From: Alphaproteobacteria bacterium
Lineage (GTDB): Bacteria; Pseudomonadota; Alphaproteobacteria; RF32; CAG-239
DNA length: 16,058 bases
Direction: 5' to 3'
NCBI GenBank assembly: GCA_017958895.1
Contig: JAGDBT010000114.1
Location: 1 to 16,058 of the forward strand
The notes beneath the pieces were generated by a model. That model was given only the letters and a program-made list of their open reading frames with translations, had not been told where the DNA came from and did not search any database. This document shows positions 1-7,501 of the stretch, piece by piece; the stretch's first letter is position 1; each line of letters starts with the position of its first letter. The translations under genes were made by a program, and so were the position numbers.

Positions 1-135
1 GCTGATCGCGATGAACAGGAAATTTCGGATAATTTGTTGCGCAAAATGTTGACAAGTGCTTCGGAAAAAATTGAAGTTAAATTGGATAAATATCTTTCCG
101 CAAAATTAGAGGAAGATAAAGTCAGGGGCGAATGA
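1..135 (+). CDS. C-terminal end of an unidentified protein (partial)
   Basis: An open frame runs from the window edge to a TGA at 133-135 and gives 44 residues, rich in charged residues and leucine (it ends KLEEDKVRGE). The pattern suggests an amphipathic or coiled-coil tail, but no family can be recognised. A terminator-like hairpin lies about 20 bases downstream, which supports this being a true gene end. The gene start lies outside the window, so nothing can be said about function. It is separated from lon by about 180 bases that contain a terminator and a promoter, so it is probably not in the lon transcript. Confidence 0.6.
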   Translation, partial: ADRDEQEISDNLLRKMLTSASEKIEVKLDKYLSAKLEEDKVRGE

Positions 136-155
136 CAGTTTTGCTGATAATGCCC

Positions 156-200
156 AAATACCCGAAAGTGATGATTTGATTATCCGGCGGGTATTTTTTT
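156..200 (+). terminator. Intrinsic terminator of the partial upstream gene
   Basis: The arms AAATACCCG (156-164) and CGGGTATTT (188-196) are perfect complements, and the right arm runs into a T tract reaching position 200. The loop is long (23 bases), so the structure is less compact than a textbook terminator. Its placement 20 bases after a stop codon and its T tract fit termination. The same arm sequence recurs in the terminator after lon. Confidence 0.65.
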
Positions 201-248
201 ACATTCAGACGGACTGAAAAGAAAATTTGGGAAAAATGTGCCGAGACT

Positions 249-277
249 ATTGTAGAAGTTAAAAAGCTTCCCTATAT
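249..277 (+). promoter_or_regulatory. Probable lon promoter, RpoH (heat-shock) like, overlapping a sigma-70-like one
   Basis: ATTG at 249-252 is followed after 18 bases by CCTATAT at 271-277. This matches the alphaproteobacterial heat-shock consensus CTTG-N17/18-CYTATNT with one mismatch, the first C. The same stretch can be read as a sigma-70 promoter, TTGTAG (250-255), 17 bases, TATATA (273-278). Transcription would begin near 284 and give a leader of about 30 bases before the lon ATG. Lon is a heat-shock gene in many proteobacteria, which makes the RpoH reading attractive, but this is a motif match only. Confidence 0.5.
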
Positions 278-316
278 ATTATAAGAGTTAAATAATGATA
301 ACGGAAGTAAACTTTG

Positions 317-2656
317 ATGCTGAAGAAGAAAAAAGAAGATAATAAAAACGAAAAGGCGGAAATTCTGCCTGTTTTGCCGTTGCGTGATGTGGTTGTATAT
401 CCTAAAATGATTGTGCCGATTTTCGTCGGGCGCAGTAAATCGATTGAAGCAGTGCAATATGCCAATGATAAGGGATTGGACTTGGTTTTGGTTATGCAGA
501 AAAAAGCCGATACGGAAGTGCCTGAACCAAAGGATTTGTACAAGGTGGGTACTAAAGCCAATGTGTTGCAAATGCTGAAACTTCCGGATGGCACGGTTAA
601 ACTGTTGGTAGAAGGTATTGAACGCGTTAAAGTTAAGAGTTATGAAGATAAAAAATCTTATCTGACAGCCAGCATACAAAGTTATCCGCAAAACGAGAAA
701 AAACATCCGGCATTAGAATCGTGGGCCAGAGCGGTTATCAGTCAGTTTGAAGAATATGTTAAACTGAACAAAAAAATTCCTTATGATGTTATTCAGTCGG
801 TAAAACAAATTGAAGAATATGATAAGTTGGCTGACACCATAGCTTCGCATTTGTCATTAAAAACTTCTGACAAACAAATGTTGCTGGAAGCTGACAATTT
901 GCAGGACAGATTGAATAAGGTTTTGCAATTGATTGATGCCGAAATGCTGGTTCTTGATGTAGAAGAAAAGATAAAGAATCGTGTCAAAAAGCAAATGGAA
1001 AAAAGCCAAAAAGAATATTATCTTAACGAGCAGATGAAGGCGATTCAAAAAGAACTGAATCACGGCGATGAAGACGATGAATATACGGATTATCTTAAAC
1101 GTATAAATGACACGAAATTTTCTAAAGAAGCGCGGGAAAAAGCCCTGTCGGAGCTGAAAAAGTTGCGCAACATGGGCAACAATTCTCCGGAAAGTTCGGT
1201 AATTCGCAATTATTTGGATTGGTTGTTGGATTTGCCGTGGGATAAGAAAACAAAATTGAATAAGGATTTATCCAAGGCCATTAAAATTTTGGAAGAAGAT
1301 CATTACGGGTTGGAAAAAGTTAAAGAACGTATTGTGGAATATTTGGCGGTGCAGTCGCGTTCCAAACATTTGAAAGCACCTATTTTATGTTTGGTCGGTC
1401 CTCCGGGAGTCGGCAAAACTTCACTCGGAAAATCTATCGCCAGAGCCACAAATCGCAATTTTGTAAGAGCTTCTTTGGGCGGTATGCGTGATGAGGCTGA
1501 AATCAGAGGCCATCGCCGTACTTATATAGGTTCTATGCCGGGTAAAATCGTGCAATCCATGAAGAAAGCCGGCACAACGAATCCTTTGTTCTTGTTGGAT
1601 GAAATTGATAAGCTCGGCAACGATTGGCGAGGCGATCCGAGTTCGGCACTTTTGGAGGTGTTGGATCCGGAACAGAATAATACCTTTGAAGATCACTATC
1701 TGGATGTTGATTATGATTTATCAGATGTAATGTTTGTTACCACGGCAAATTCCATGAATATGCCGCGGCCGTTGTTGGATAGAATGGAAATTATTCAAAT
1801 TTCCGGCTATACGGAAGATGAAAAAATTCAAATAGCAAAACGTCATTTGTTGGGCAAAGTGTTTGATGAAAATGCCGTTGAATGTTCGGAATTGATAATT
1901 ACCGACGAAGCAATTCGCGATATAATAAGATATTATACGCGCGAGGCCGGAGTACGTAATTTGGAACGTGAATTGGCAACCATTGCTCGCAAAGCAACCA
2001 AGGAAATTTTGTTGCAAAAAGGCAAGTGTGTTCGCATAGAAGTAACACCGGAAAATTTGGAAAAATATTTGGGTGTAAAACGTTTCAGTTACGGCGAAGC
2101 TGAAAAGCAGGATCATATCGGTGTAACAACGGGTTTGGCATGGACGGAAGTCGGCGGCGATATTTTGTTTATAGAAGCCGTTGATATGCCGGGCAAAGGA
2201 AAAGTTACACAAACCGGAAAATTAGGCGACGTAATGAAGGAATCAATTGAAACGGCATATTCGGTTGTGCGCGCTCATTCAAAAGAATTGGGGCTCGAAC
2301 CGGAAATTTTTGAAAAGACCGATGTGCATGTTCATGTTCCGGAAGGTGCAACACCGAAAGACGGTCCGTCGGCGGGAATTGCAATGTTTACGACTCTGGT
2401 TTCGGTTTTCACAAAAACACCGGTGCGTAACGATGTGGCAATGACCGGAGAAATTACTTTGCAGGGAAGAGTGTTGCCGATAGGCGGCTTAAAAGAAAAA
2501 CTTTTGGCGGCTTTGCGCGGCGGAATTAAAACAGTGATTATTCCGCAAGAAAACATGAAAGATTTGGCAGATATTCCGGACAGCGTAAAAAAAGGCATAA
2601 AAATAATTCCGGTATCAAAAGCTTCGGAAGTTTTGAAAATCGCTTTAAGAAAATAA
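317..2656 (+). CDS. lon: ATP-dependent protease Lon
   Basis: Lon is a cytoplasmic homo-hexameric AAA+ serine protease that degrades misfolded proteins and selected regulators. The 779-residue product is of normal family length (E. coli Lon is 784). The N-terminal substrate-binding domain opens with a typical LPVLPLRDVVVYP block and spans roughly residues 10-205. A charged helical linker follows. The AAA+ module has Walker A GPPGVGKT at 361-368 and Walker B with D428/E429. The C-terminal protease domain has the Ser-Lys dyad: S685 within PKDGPSAG, and K728 within GGLKEK, with the same 43-residue spacing as E. coli S679/K722. The ATG at 317 is preferred over the TTG at 314 because GGAAG (303-307) sits nine bases upstream of it. 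The gene appears monocistronic, with a promoter at 249-277 and a strong terminator directly after the stop. No missing key residue was seen. Confidence 0.98.
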   Translation: MLKKKKEDNKNEKAEILPVLPLRDVVVYPKMIVPIFVGRSKSIEAVQYANDKGLDLVLVMQKKADTEVPEPKDLYKVGTKANVLQMLKLPDGTVKLLVEGIERVKVKSYEDKKSYLTASIQSYPQNEKKHPALESWARAVISQFEEYVKLNKKIPYDVIQSVKQIEEYDKLADTIASHLSLKTSDKQMLLEADNLQDRLNKVLQLIDAEMLVLDVEEKIKNRVKKQMEKSQKEYYLNEQMKAIQKELNHGDEDDEYTDYLKRINDTKFSKEAREKALSELKKLRNMGNNSPESSVIRNYLDWLLDLPWDKKTKLNKDLSKAIKILEEDHYGLEKVKERIVEYLAVQSRSKHLKAPILCLVGPPGVGKTSLGKSIARATNRNFVRASLGGMRDEAEIRGHRRTYIGSMPGKIVQSMKKAGTTNPLFLLDEIDKLGNDWRGDPSSALLEVLDPEQNNTFEDHYLDVDYDLSDVMFVTTANSMNMPRPLLDRMEIIQISGYTEDEKIQIAKRHLLGKVFDENAVECSELIITDEAIRDIIRYYTREAGVRNLERELATIARKATKEILLQKGKCVRIEVTPENLEKYLGVKRFSYGEAEKQDHIGVTTGLAWTEVGGDILFIEAVDMPGKGKVTQTGKLGDVMKESIETAYSVVRAHSKELGLEPEIFEKTDVHVHVPEGATPKDGPSAGIAMFTTLVSVFTKTPVRNDVAMTGEITLQGRVLPIGGLKEKLLAALRGGIKTVIIPQENMKDLADIPDSVKKGIKIIPVSKASEVLKIALRK

Positions 2657-2657
2657 A

Positions 2658-2689
2658 AAAATACCCGCTTTGAAGAAAGCGGGTATTTT
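2658..2689. terminator. Bidirectional terminator between lon and the convergent small gene
   Basis: A perfect 14-base-pair stem (AAAATACCCGCTTT at 2658-2671 with its complement at 2676-2689) closes a four-base GAAG loop. It begins two bases after the lon stop. The A tract on the left becomes a U tract when read on the minus strand, so it can also end the transcript of the minus-strand gene at 2718-2987. The outer arm AAATACCCG is the same as that of the terminator at 156-200. Confidence 0.92.
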
Positions 2690-2717
2690 CAGAAATATGC
2701 TAGAAATTTTCGTTCAA

Positions 2718-2987
2718 TTATTTCTTAGAAATGGTACTGCTGGTATAAGTTTTCTTAGAAGAAGCAGCAGAAGTTGTTGAGCTCTTCGTAGAAGAAGATT
2801 TTTTGCTCTTTGTGGAACAACTTTTCTTAGAAGAATTGCAGCAAGAAGTTGTTTTGCAAGAACCATAAAGTTGATTTACGGCCATATTCCAAAAATATTC
2901 GTCATTGCCCCAAGGACAACCGGCATTCTGCCAGCAGTAATAAGCGGCTTCACGAATAGCATTTTCATTATATTTTTTTGTAGACAT
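2718..2987 (-). CDS. DUF2934-like small protein with Ser/Lys/Thr/Cys-rich tail
   Basis: The product is 89 residues. Residues about 8-40 (from NAIREAAYYCWQNAGCPWG to the NMAVNQL stretch) resemble the DUF2934 family: an alpha-helical pattern starting IRE-A-x-x-W, then G-x-P-x-G, then an aromatic and an L at the end. The function of that family is not established. Residues about 42-89 form a low-complexity tail of Ser, Thr and Lys with several Cys, probably disordered and strongly basic. The ATG whose complement is at 2985-2987 is chosen because GGAG (minus strand, 2996-2999) precedes it at good spacing. An in-frame upstream ATG at 3044 has no such site and lies close to the likely transcription start. 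The gene stands alone, has a near-consensus promoter at 3034-3061, and shares the lon terminator. It could be a small nucleic-acid-associated or stress protein, but that is a guess. Confidence 0.8.
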   Translation of the reverse strand: MSTKKYNENAIREAAYYCWQNAGCPWGNDEYFWNMAVNQLYGSCKTTSCCNSSKKSCSTKSKKSSSTKSSTTSAASSKKTYTSSTISKK

Positions 2988-3033
2988 TATTTTTTCTCCA
3001 AATATATGTAAATAGTTCATACTACAGAAAACG

Positions 3034-3061
3034 ATTATAATCATTTTTTTAGTATAGTCAA
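3034..3061 (-). promoter_or_regulatory. Strong sigma-70-type promoter of the DUF2934-like gene
   Basis: On the minus strand, TTGACT (plus positions 3056-3061) is followed after 16 bases by a perfect TATAAT (3034-3039). Transcription would start near 3027, giving a leader of about 40 bases. This is one of the two best promoter matches in the window. Confidence 0.75.
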
Positions 3062-3131
3062 TAGTTTAAAAGTAATAAAATTTGTTTATATTTTTTATTG
3101 TAAATAATGCCGCCTAAAAATGTAATTTCGC

Positions 3132-3168
3132 TTGCAATTTTGAGGATAAAAATATATACATATATAAT
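3132..3168 (+). promoter_or_regulatory. Probable promoter(s) of the glgB-glgX-malQ operon
   Basis: Two overlapping sigma-70-like matches are visible, each with 17-base spacing: TTGCAA (3132-3137) with TATACA (3155-3160), and TTGAGG (3140-3145) with TATAAT (3163-3168). Either would start transcription 35-50 bases before the glgB ATG. The rest of 2988-3213 is AT-rich and shows no clear operator or hairpin. Confidence 0.6.
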
Positions 3169-3213
3169 ATGCAACAGTGGCTATTATTTGGCACATATCT
3201 CAGGGAGTTTATT

Positions 3214-5412
3214 ATGGATAATTTGTTACCTAAAGAAGAAATTGATGCAATCATAAACGGTGATCACGGTAATGTTTTTGCCGTGTTGGGAATCCATCGT
3301 GATAAAGGTTCCAAAAAAGTTTTTATACGAACTTTTCAGCCGTTTGCCTCGGATGTTGAGGTGATAGATGATAAAGGTAAATCTCTGGGAAAAATGAGCA
3401 AAATTGATGAACGCGGTTTTTTTCAAAAAAATTTTGAAGTAACCGGAGAGTTTAAATATAAATTTAAAATTACCAATGATCGCGGTGATGTTTATGAAGC
3501 TGAAGACGTGTATCGTTTTCCGTCGGTAATAGGCGATATTGATGAATATCTTTTGGCTCAGGGAAATCATCGCGAAATATATAAAAAGCTCGGTTCACAT
3601 GTTGTGGAAGTTGACGGAGTTAAAGGTGTTTCTTTCGGAGTGTGGGCTCCGAATGCCAAACGAGTTTCCGTGGTGGGCAGTTTTAATAACTGGGACGGAC
3701 GCGTTAATGTTATGCGCAAGCATATAAGTTGTGGTATATGGGATATATTTATTCCGGGTTTGGTAGAAGGCGAATATTATAAATATGAAATCAAAACTCA
3801 GGAAAATTATATTTTAAGCAAAGCCGATCCGTTGGCAACATATTCGGAAGTAAGGCCGAAAACCGCCTCAATTGTTTTTGATATCAATCATTATGAATGG
3901 AACGACGGCGATTGGATGAAATATCGCGAAACAAATAATACTTATGATAAACCGATGTCGGTTTATGAAGTTCATTTGGGTTCGTGGCGGCGCAAAGGTG
4001 ACGGAAGCGAGTTTTTGACTTATCGCGAATTTGCCGACAGATTGGTGCCTTATGTAAGCAATATGGGATTTACGCATGTGGAATTTATGCCGCTTTGCGA
4101 ACATCCGCTCGACTCTTCATGGGGATATCAGATAACCGGTTTATTTGCTCCGACTTCGCGTTTCGGAAATCCTGATGATTTTCGTTATATGATTGATAAG
4201 TTTCATCAGGCCGGTATCGGAGTGATTATGGATTGGGTGCCGGCGCATTTTCCGAAGGATGGTCACGGATTGGTGGAATTTGACGGAACCTGTTTATATG
4301 AGCACGCCGACCCGCGCAAAGGAGAACAAAAAGATTGGGGCACAAAAGTCTATAATTTCGGACGCACGGAAGTTTGCAATTTTTTGTGTGTCAGCGCATT
4401 ATATTGGTTGAAAGAATTTCATATTGACGGCTTGCGTGTTGATGCGGTTGCTTCAATGCTTTATCTTGATTATTCGCGCAAAGAAGGTGAGTGGATACCG
4501 AATGTTTACGGCGGTAATGAGAATCTTGAGGCCATAGCATTTTTGCGCAAGATGAATGAACTTATTTATTCGCAATCTCCGGGAGTATTCAGTTGTGCCG
4601 AAGAATCCACAGCTTGGCCGATGGTATCGCGTCCGGTATCGGCCGGCGGATTAGGGTTCGGTTATAAGTGGAATATGGGTTGGATGAACGATACTCTTCG
4701 TTATATCAGTCATGAGCCGGTGCACAGAAAATATCATCATGGCTTGTTGACTTTCGGCTTGCTTTATGCCTTTAACGAGAATTTTATTTTGCCTATTTCG
4801 CATGATGAAGTGGTGCACGGTAAGGGCTCAATGCTTTCCAAAATGCCGGGAGATGAGTGGCAAAAGTTTGCCAATTTACGCGCCTATTACGGATTTATGT
4901 GGACGCATCCGGGAAAGAAACTTTTGTTTATGGGAAATGAATTCGGACAAGATTGGGAATGGAACAGTGACGAGAGTTTGCGTTGGCACTTGTTGGAATA
5001 TCCGATGTATCAGGGTATGCAAAATTGCGTGAGAGATTTGAATTTGATGTATAAGGGTAACGCACCGCTTTATGAAGAAGATTTTGACTCTCGCGGTTTT
5101 GAATGGATAGATTTTGCCGATAGTGACGATAGCGTAATTTCTTATTATCGTAAGGCTCACAATTCTGATGATTATGTTATTGTGGTATGTAATTTTACTC
5201 CGGTAGTACGTCATAATTATCGCGTGGGTGTAAATGAAGCTTGTGCTTATCAGGAAATTTTTAACAGTGATGATAAAAATTATTGGGGAAGCGGAGTGCG
5301 TAACGAAGGACCGCAACAAGCACAAAATTACGGAGTGAGCGGCAGACCTTATTCAATAGAATTGGTATTGCCGCCGTTGTCAACGATTGTATTAAAGCCG
5401 GTGAGAAGATAA
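3214..5412 (+). CDS. glgB: 1,4-alpha-glucan branching enzyme GlgB
   Basis: GlgB cleaves an alpha-1,4 glucan segment and re-attaches it by an alpha-1,6 bond, creating the branches of glycogen. The 732-residue length matches the long bacterial form (E. coli 728). N-terminal N1/CBM48 modules occupy roughly residues 15-230 and include the typical FGVWAPNAKRVSVVGSFNNW stretch. The GH13 barrel follows, with catalytic D410 (GLRVDAV), E463 (CAEEST) and D531 (ISHDEVVHGKGSM). The 53- and 121-residue spacings from D410 equal those of E. coli D405/E458/D526. A C-terminal beta domain completes it. The ATG at 3214 is chosen because AGGGAG (3202-3207) lies six bases upstream; an in-frame start at 3169 lacks a site and adds residues not typical of the family. 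It is the first gene of a three-gene operon and its stop is three bases before glgX. Confidence 0.97.
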   Translation: MDNLLPKEEIDAIINGDHGNVFAVLGIHRDKGSKKVFIRTFQPFASDVEVIDDKGKSLGKMSKIDERGFFQKNFEVTGEFKYKFKITNDRGDVYEAEDVYRFPSVIGDIDEYLLAQGNHREIYKKLGSHVVEVDGVKGVSFGVWAPNAKRVSVVGSFNNWDGRVNVMRKHISCGIWDIFIPGLVEGEYYKYEIKTQENYILSKADPLATYSEVRPKTASIVFDINHYEWNDGDWMKYRETNNTYDKPMSVYEVHLGSWRRKGDGSEFLTYREFADRLVPYVSNMGFTHVEFMPLCEHPLDSSWGYQITGLFAPTSRFGNPDDFRYMIDKFHQAGIGVIMDWVPAHFPKDGHGLVEFDGTCLYEHADPRKGEQKDWGTKVYNFGRTEVCNFLCVSALYWLKEFHIDGLRVDAVASMLYLDYSRKEGEWIPNVYGGNENLEAIAFLRKMNELIYSQSPGVFSCAEESTAWPMVSRPVSAGGLGFGYKWNMGWMNDTLRYISHEPVHRKYHHGLLTFGLLYAFNENFILPISHDEVVHGKGSMLSKMPGDEWQKFANLRAYYGFMWTHPGKKLLFMGNEFGQDWEWNSDESLRWHLLEYPMYQGMQNCVRDLNLMYKGNAPLYEEDFDSRGFEWIDFADSDDSVISYYRKAHNSDDYVIVVCNFTPVVRHNYRVGVNEACAYQEIFNSDDKNYWGSGVRNEGPQQAQNYGVSGRPYSIELVLPPLSTIVLKPVRR

Positions 5413-5415
5413 AAC

Positions 5416-7500
5416 ATGAAAACCATGAAAGTTTCAAACGGCAGACCTTATCCTTTGGGGGCAAGTTATGACGGTAAAGGCGTGAATTTTTCGCTGTTTT
5501 CCGCCCACGCCGAAAAGGTGGAACTTTGTTTATATGATAAAAAGGGCAAGGAGGAATTGCAACGTTTTGCCATTACGATAAATGATAATAATATCTGGCA
5601 TATTTATATTGAAGGCTTGCGGCCGGGACAGGTTTACGGTTATCGGGTTTACGGCCCTTATAAACCGGCAGAAGGAAAACGTTTTAATCCCAATAAATTG
5701 CTGATTGATCCGTATGCGAAAAAATTAGTGGGCAATTTGGTGTGGCATAAAGCGTTGTTCGGTTATGATACGGACAGTGAAGATAAAGATTTATCTTTCA
5801 GCAAATTGGATAGTGCTCCGTATGTGCCGAAAGCGGTGGTGGTTGATGATAAGTTTGATTGGGGAAATGATAAACATCCGTTTACGGAACCGCAAAAGAC
5901 CATAATTTACGAAACGCATGTTCGCGGTTATACAATCATGAATCCGGAAGTCAGAAAAGAATATCGCGGCAAGTTTTTGGGATTTACCGAAAAAGCCGTC
6001 GGTGATTATTTGGATGATTTAGGCATTACTTCCGTTGAATTGTTGCCGGTTTTTGCGTTTTTCGGCGATAAGGCCGGCATGTATATCGATAACTATTGGG
6101 GATATGAAACTCTTTCTTATTTTGTGCCGGAAGCCAAATATTTGTATAAAAATGATATTGATGAATTCAAGCAGATGGTTAAATCATTACATGCTCATGA
6201 CAAAGAAGTTATTTTGGATGTGGTGTATAATCATACCATTGAGGGCAATCAACTGGGGCCTACTTTGAGTTATCGCGGTATAGATAATGAAAGCTACTAT
6301 ACTTTGGCGGAAAATAAACGTTTTTATTATGACAGTACCGGTTGCGGAGCTTCGTTTAATTTGCAAAATCCGTATGTGCTGATGTTGGTAACCGATTCTT
6401 TGAGATATTGGCGAAATGTTATGCATGTTGACGGTTTTCGTTTGGATTTGGCCACCAGTTTGAGCCGCGTTAAAGGTGAATTTACGCAGGATAGCGGTTT
6501 TCTGCTTGCGGTAAGACAAGATGAATCTTTACGTTCGGCAAAAATGATAGCCGAACCTTGGGATGCCAGAGCGGACGGTTATCAAATCGGAGCTTTTCCG
6601 CCGTCTTGGCGAGAATGGAATGACCGATATCGCGATGTTATAAGACGTTTTTGGCGCGGTGATGCAAAGCAGGTAGGCGAGTTCGCCAGTCGTATAGCGG
6701 GTTCAAGTGATATTTTCGGTTATGCCAACCGTGATATTTGGAGCAGCGTGAATTTTGTTACTTCTCATGACGGATTTAATTTGCGCGACTTGGTGAGTTA
6801 TAACGAAAAACATAATATGATTAACGGTGAGCATAATCGTGACGGTAATGACGCAAACTGGAGTTGGAACTCCGGTGAAGAGGGAGAAAGCGATAATCCG
6901 GAGGTTTTGGAAAATCGTCGCTTGCGTTCCAAAGCAATGTTGGCAACGCTGTTTATGTCTTTCGGCACGCCGATGTTGGTTGCCGGAGATGAATTCGGCA
7001 ACACACAGTTCGGCAACAACAATCCGTATTGTCAGGATAATGCCCTGACCTGGTTGGTGTGGCCGTTGATTGACATGAAAGATCGGGAACTGATAAATTA
7101 TGTTCGCCGACTGATTGCTTTGCGCAGAAAAATGAATATTTTTAATCGTACGAAATTTTTCAGCGGCAAATCGATAGAAAGATATCAAAATCGTCATATC
7201 AAGGATATAATGTGGCTGAATAATAACGGTAAGGAATTTAGTAATCAGGATTGGTATTTGGATAATCGCCACAGTTTGTCCTGTTTTATATATGGAGAAG
7301 ACAAGTCGTATTATATGATTTATAATGCTCAGGCTAAGGAAGAACAATGGATATTGCCGTTATTTTGCAAAAAATGTCAGGTGAAGATATTATTGAACAG
7401 TACGTCGAATAATTTGAAAACAACCCGTATCACCGGCAACAAAATTGTTTCGCCGGCTTGGAGTGTGTTAGTGGTTGAAATAGAAAAAGCGGAGAAATAA
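5416..7500 (+). CDS. glgX: Glycogen debranching enzyme GlgX (isoamylase-type)
   Basis: GlgX hydrolyses alpha-1,6 branches, preferentially short ones left by phosphorylase, and releases linear maltodextrins in the cytoplasm. The 694-residue protein starts with a CBM48 domain (RPYPLGASYDGKGVNFSLFS, residues about 10-30 and onward). It continues into a GH13 barrel with conserved region I (LDVVYNHT) and catalytic D344 (GFRLDLA), E380 (IAEPWD) and D452 (TSHDGFNLRDL). It is a little longer than E. coli GlgX (657). The start at 5416 has a purine-rich site, GAGAAG, inside the last glgB codons, so translation is probably coupled. A second in-frame ATG at 5425 is possible. Downstream, malQ begins one base after its stop. 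TreX-type isoamylase activity cannot be excluded from sequence alone. Confidence 0.95.
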   Translation: MKTMKVSNGRPYPLGASYDGKGVNFSLFSAHAEKVELCLYDKKGKEELQRFAITINDNNIWHIYIEGLRPGQVYGYRVYGPYKPAEGKRFNPNKLLIDPYAKKLVGNLVWHKALFGYDTDSEDKDLSFSKLDSAPYVPKAVVVDDKFDWGNDKHPFTEPQKTIIYETHVRGYTIMNPEVRKEYRGKFLGFTEKAVGDYLDDLGITSVELLPVFAFFGDKAGMYIDNYWGYETLSYFVPEAKYLYKNDIDEFKQMVKSLHAHDKEVILDVVYNHTIEGNQLGPTLSYRGIDNESYYTLAENKRFYYDSTGCGASFNLQNPYVLMLVTDSLRYWRNVMHVDGFRLDLATSLSRVKGEFTQDSGFLLAVRQDESLRSAKMIAEPWDARADGYQIGAFPPSWREWNDRYRDVIRRFWRGDAKQVGEFASRIAGSSDIFGYANRDIWSSVNFVTSHDGFNLRDLVSYNEKHNMINGEHNRDGNDANWSWNSGEEGESDNPEVLENRRLRSKAMLATLFMSFGTPMLVAGDEFGNTQFGNNNPYCQDNALTWLVWPLIDMKDRELINYVRRLIALRRKMNIFNRTKFFSGKSIERYQNRHIKDIMWLNNNGKEFSNQDWYLDNRHSLSCFIYGEDKSYYMIYNAQAKEEQWILPLFCKKCQVKILLNSTSNNLKTTRITGNKIVSPAWSVLVVEIEKAEK
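7491..7494 (+). promoter_or_regulatory. Ribosome binding site fixing the TTG start of malQ
   Basis: GGAG inside the last codons of glgX lies seven bases before the TTG at 7502. The next in-frame ATG is about 110 bases further in, at 7612, which would remove the conserved N-terminus. The site therefore supports the TTG start and translational coupling to glgX. Confidence 0.7.
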
Positions 7501-7501
7501 G

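Noticed and set aside
295..342. A 15-codon open frame (ATG at 295, TAA at 340-342) overlapping the lon start, as a possible leader peptide.
   Set aside because: It has no good ribosome binding site, no regulatory codon run and overlaps lon by only a few codons in another frame; chance is the simplest explanation.
272..706. A 144-codon antisense frame over the 5' end of lon.
   Set aside because: It is aromatic- and His-rich nonsense typical of the complement of an AT-rich coding strand, with no ribosome site or family feature.
3169..3213. A longer GlgB start at 3169.
   Set aside because: It lies at the predicted -10/transcription start region, lacks a ribosome site and adds residues atypical of GlgB; the ATG at 3214 has AGGGAG at good spacing.
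2988..3213. The AT-rich divergent region, examined as a possible origin, attachment site or repeat array.
   Set aside because: Only promoter-like elements were seen; no DnaA-box clusters, direct repeats or integrase context.
6703..7347. A 214-codon antisense frame inside glgX.
   Set aside because: It is fully covered by conserved GlgX sequence on the plus strand; composition and lack of a start signal mark it as a shadow.
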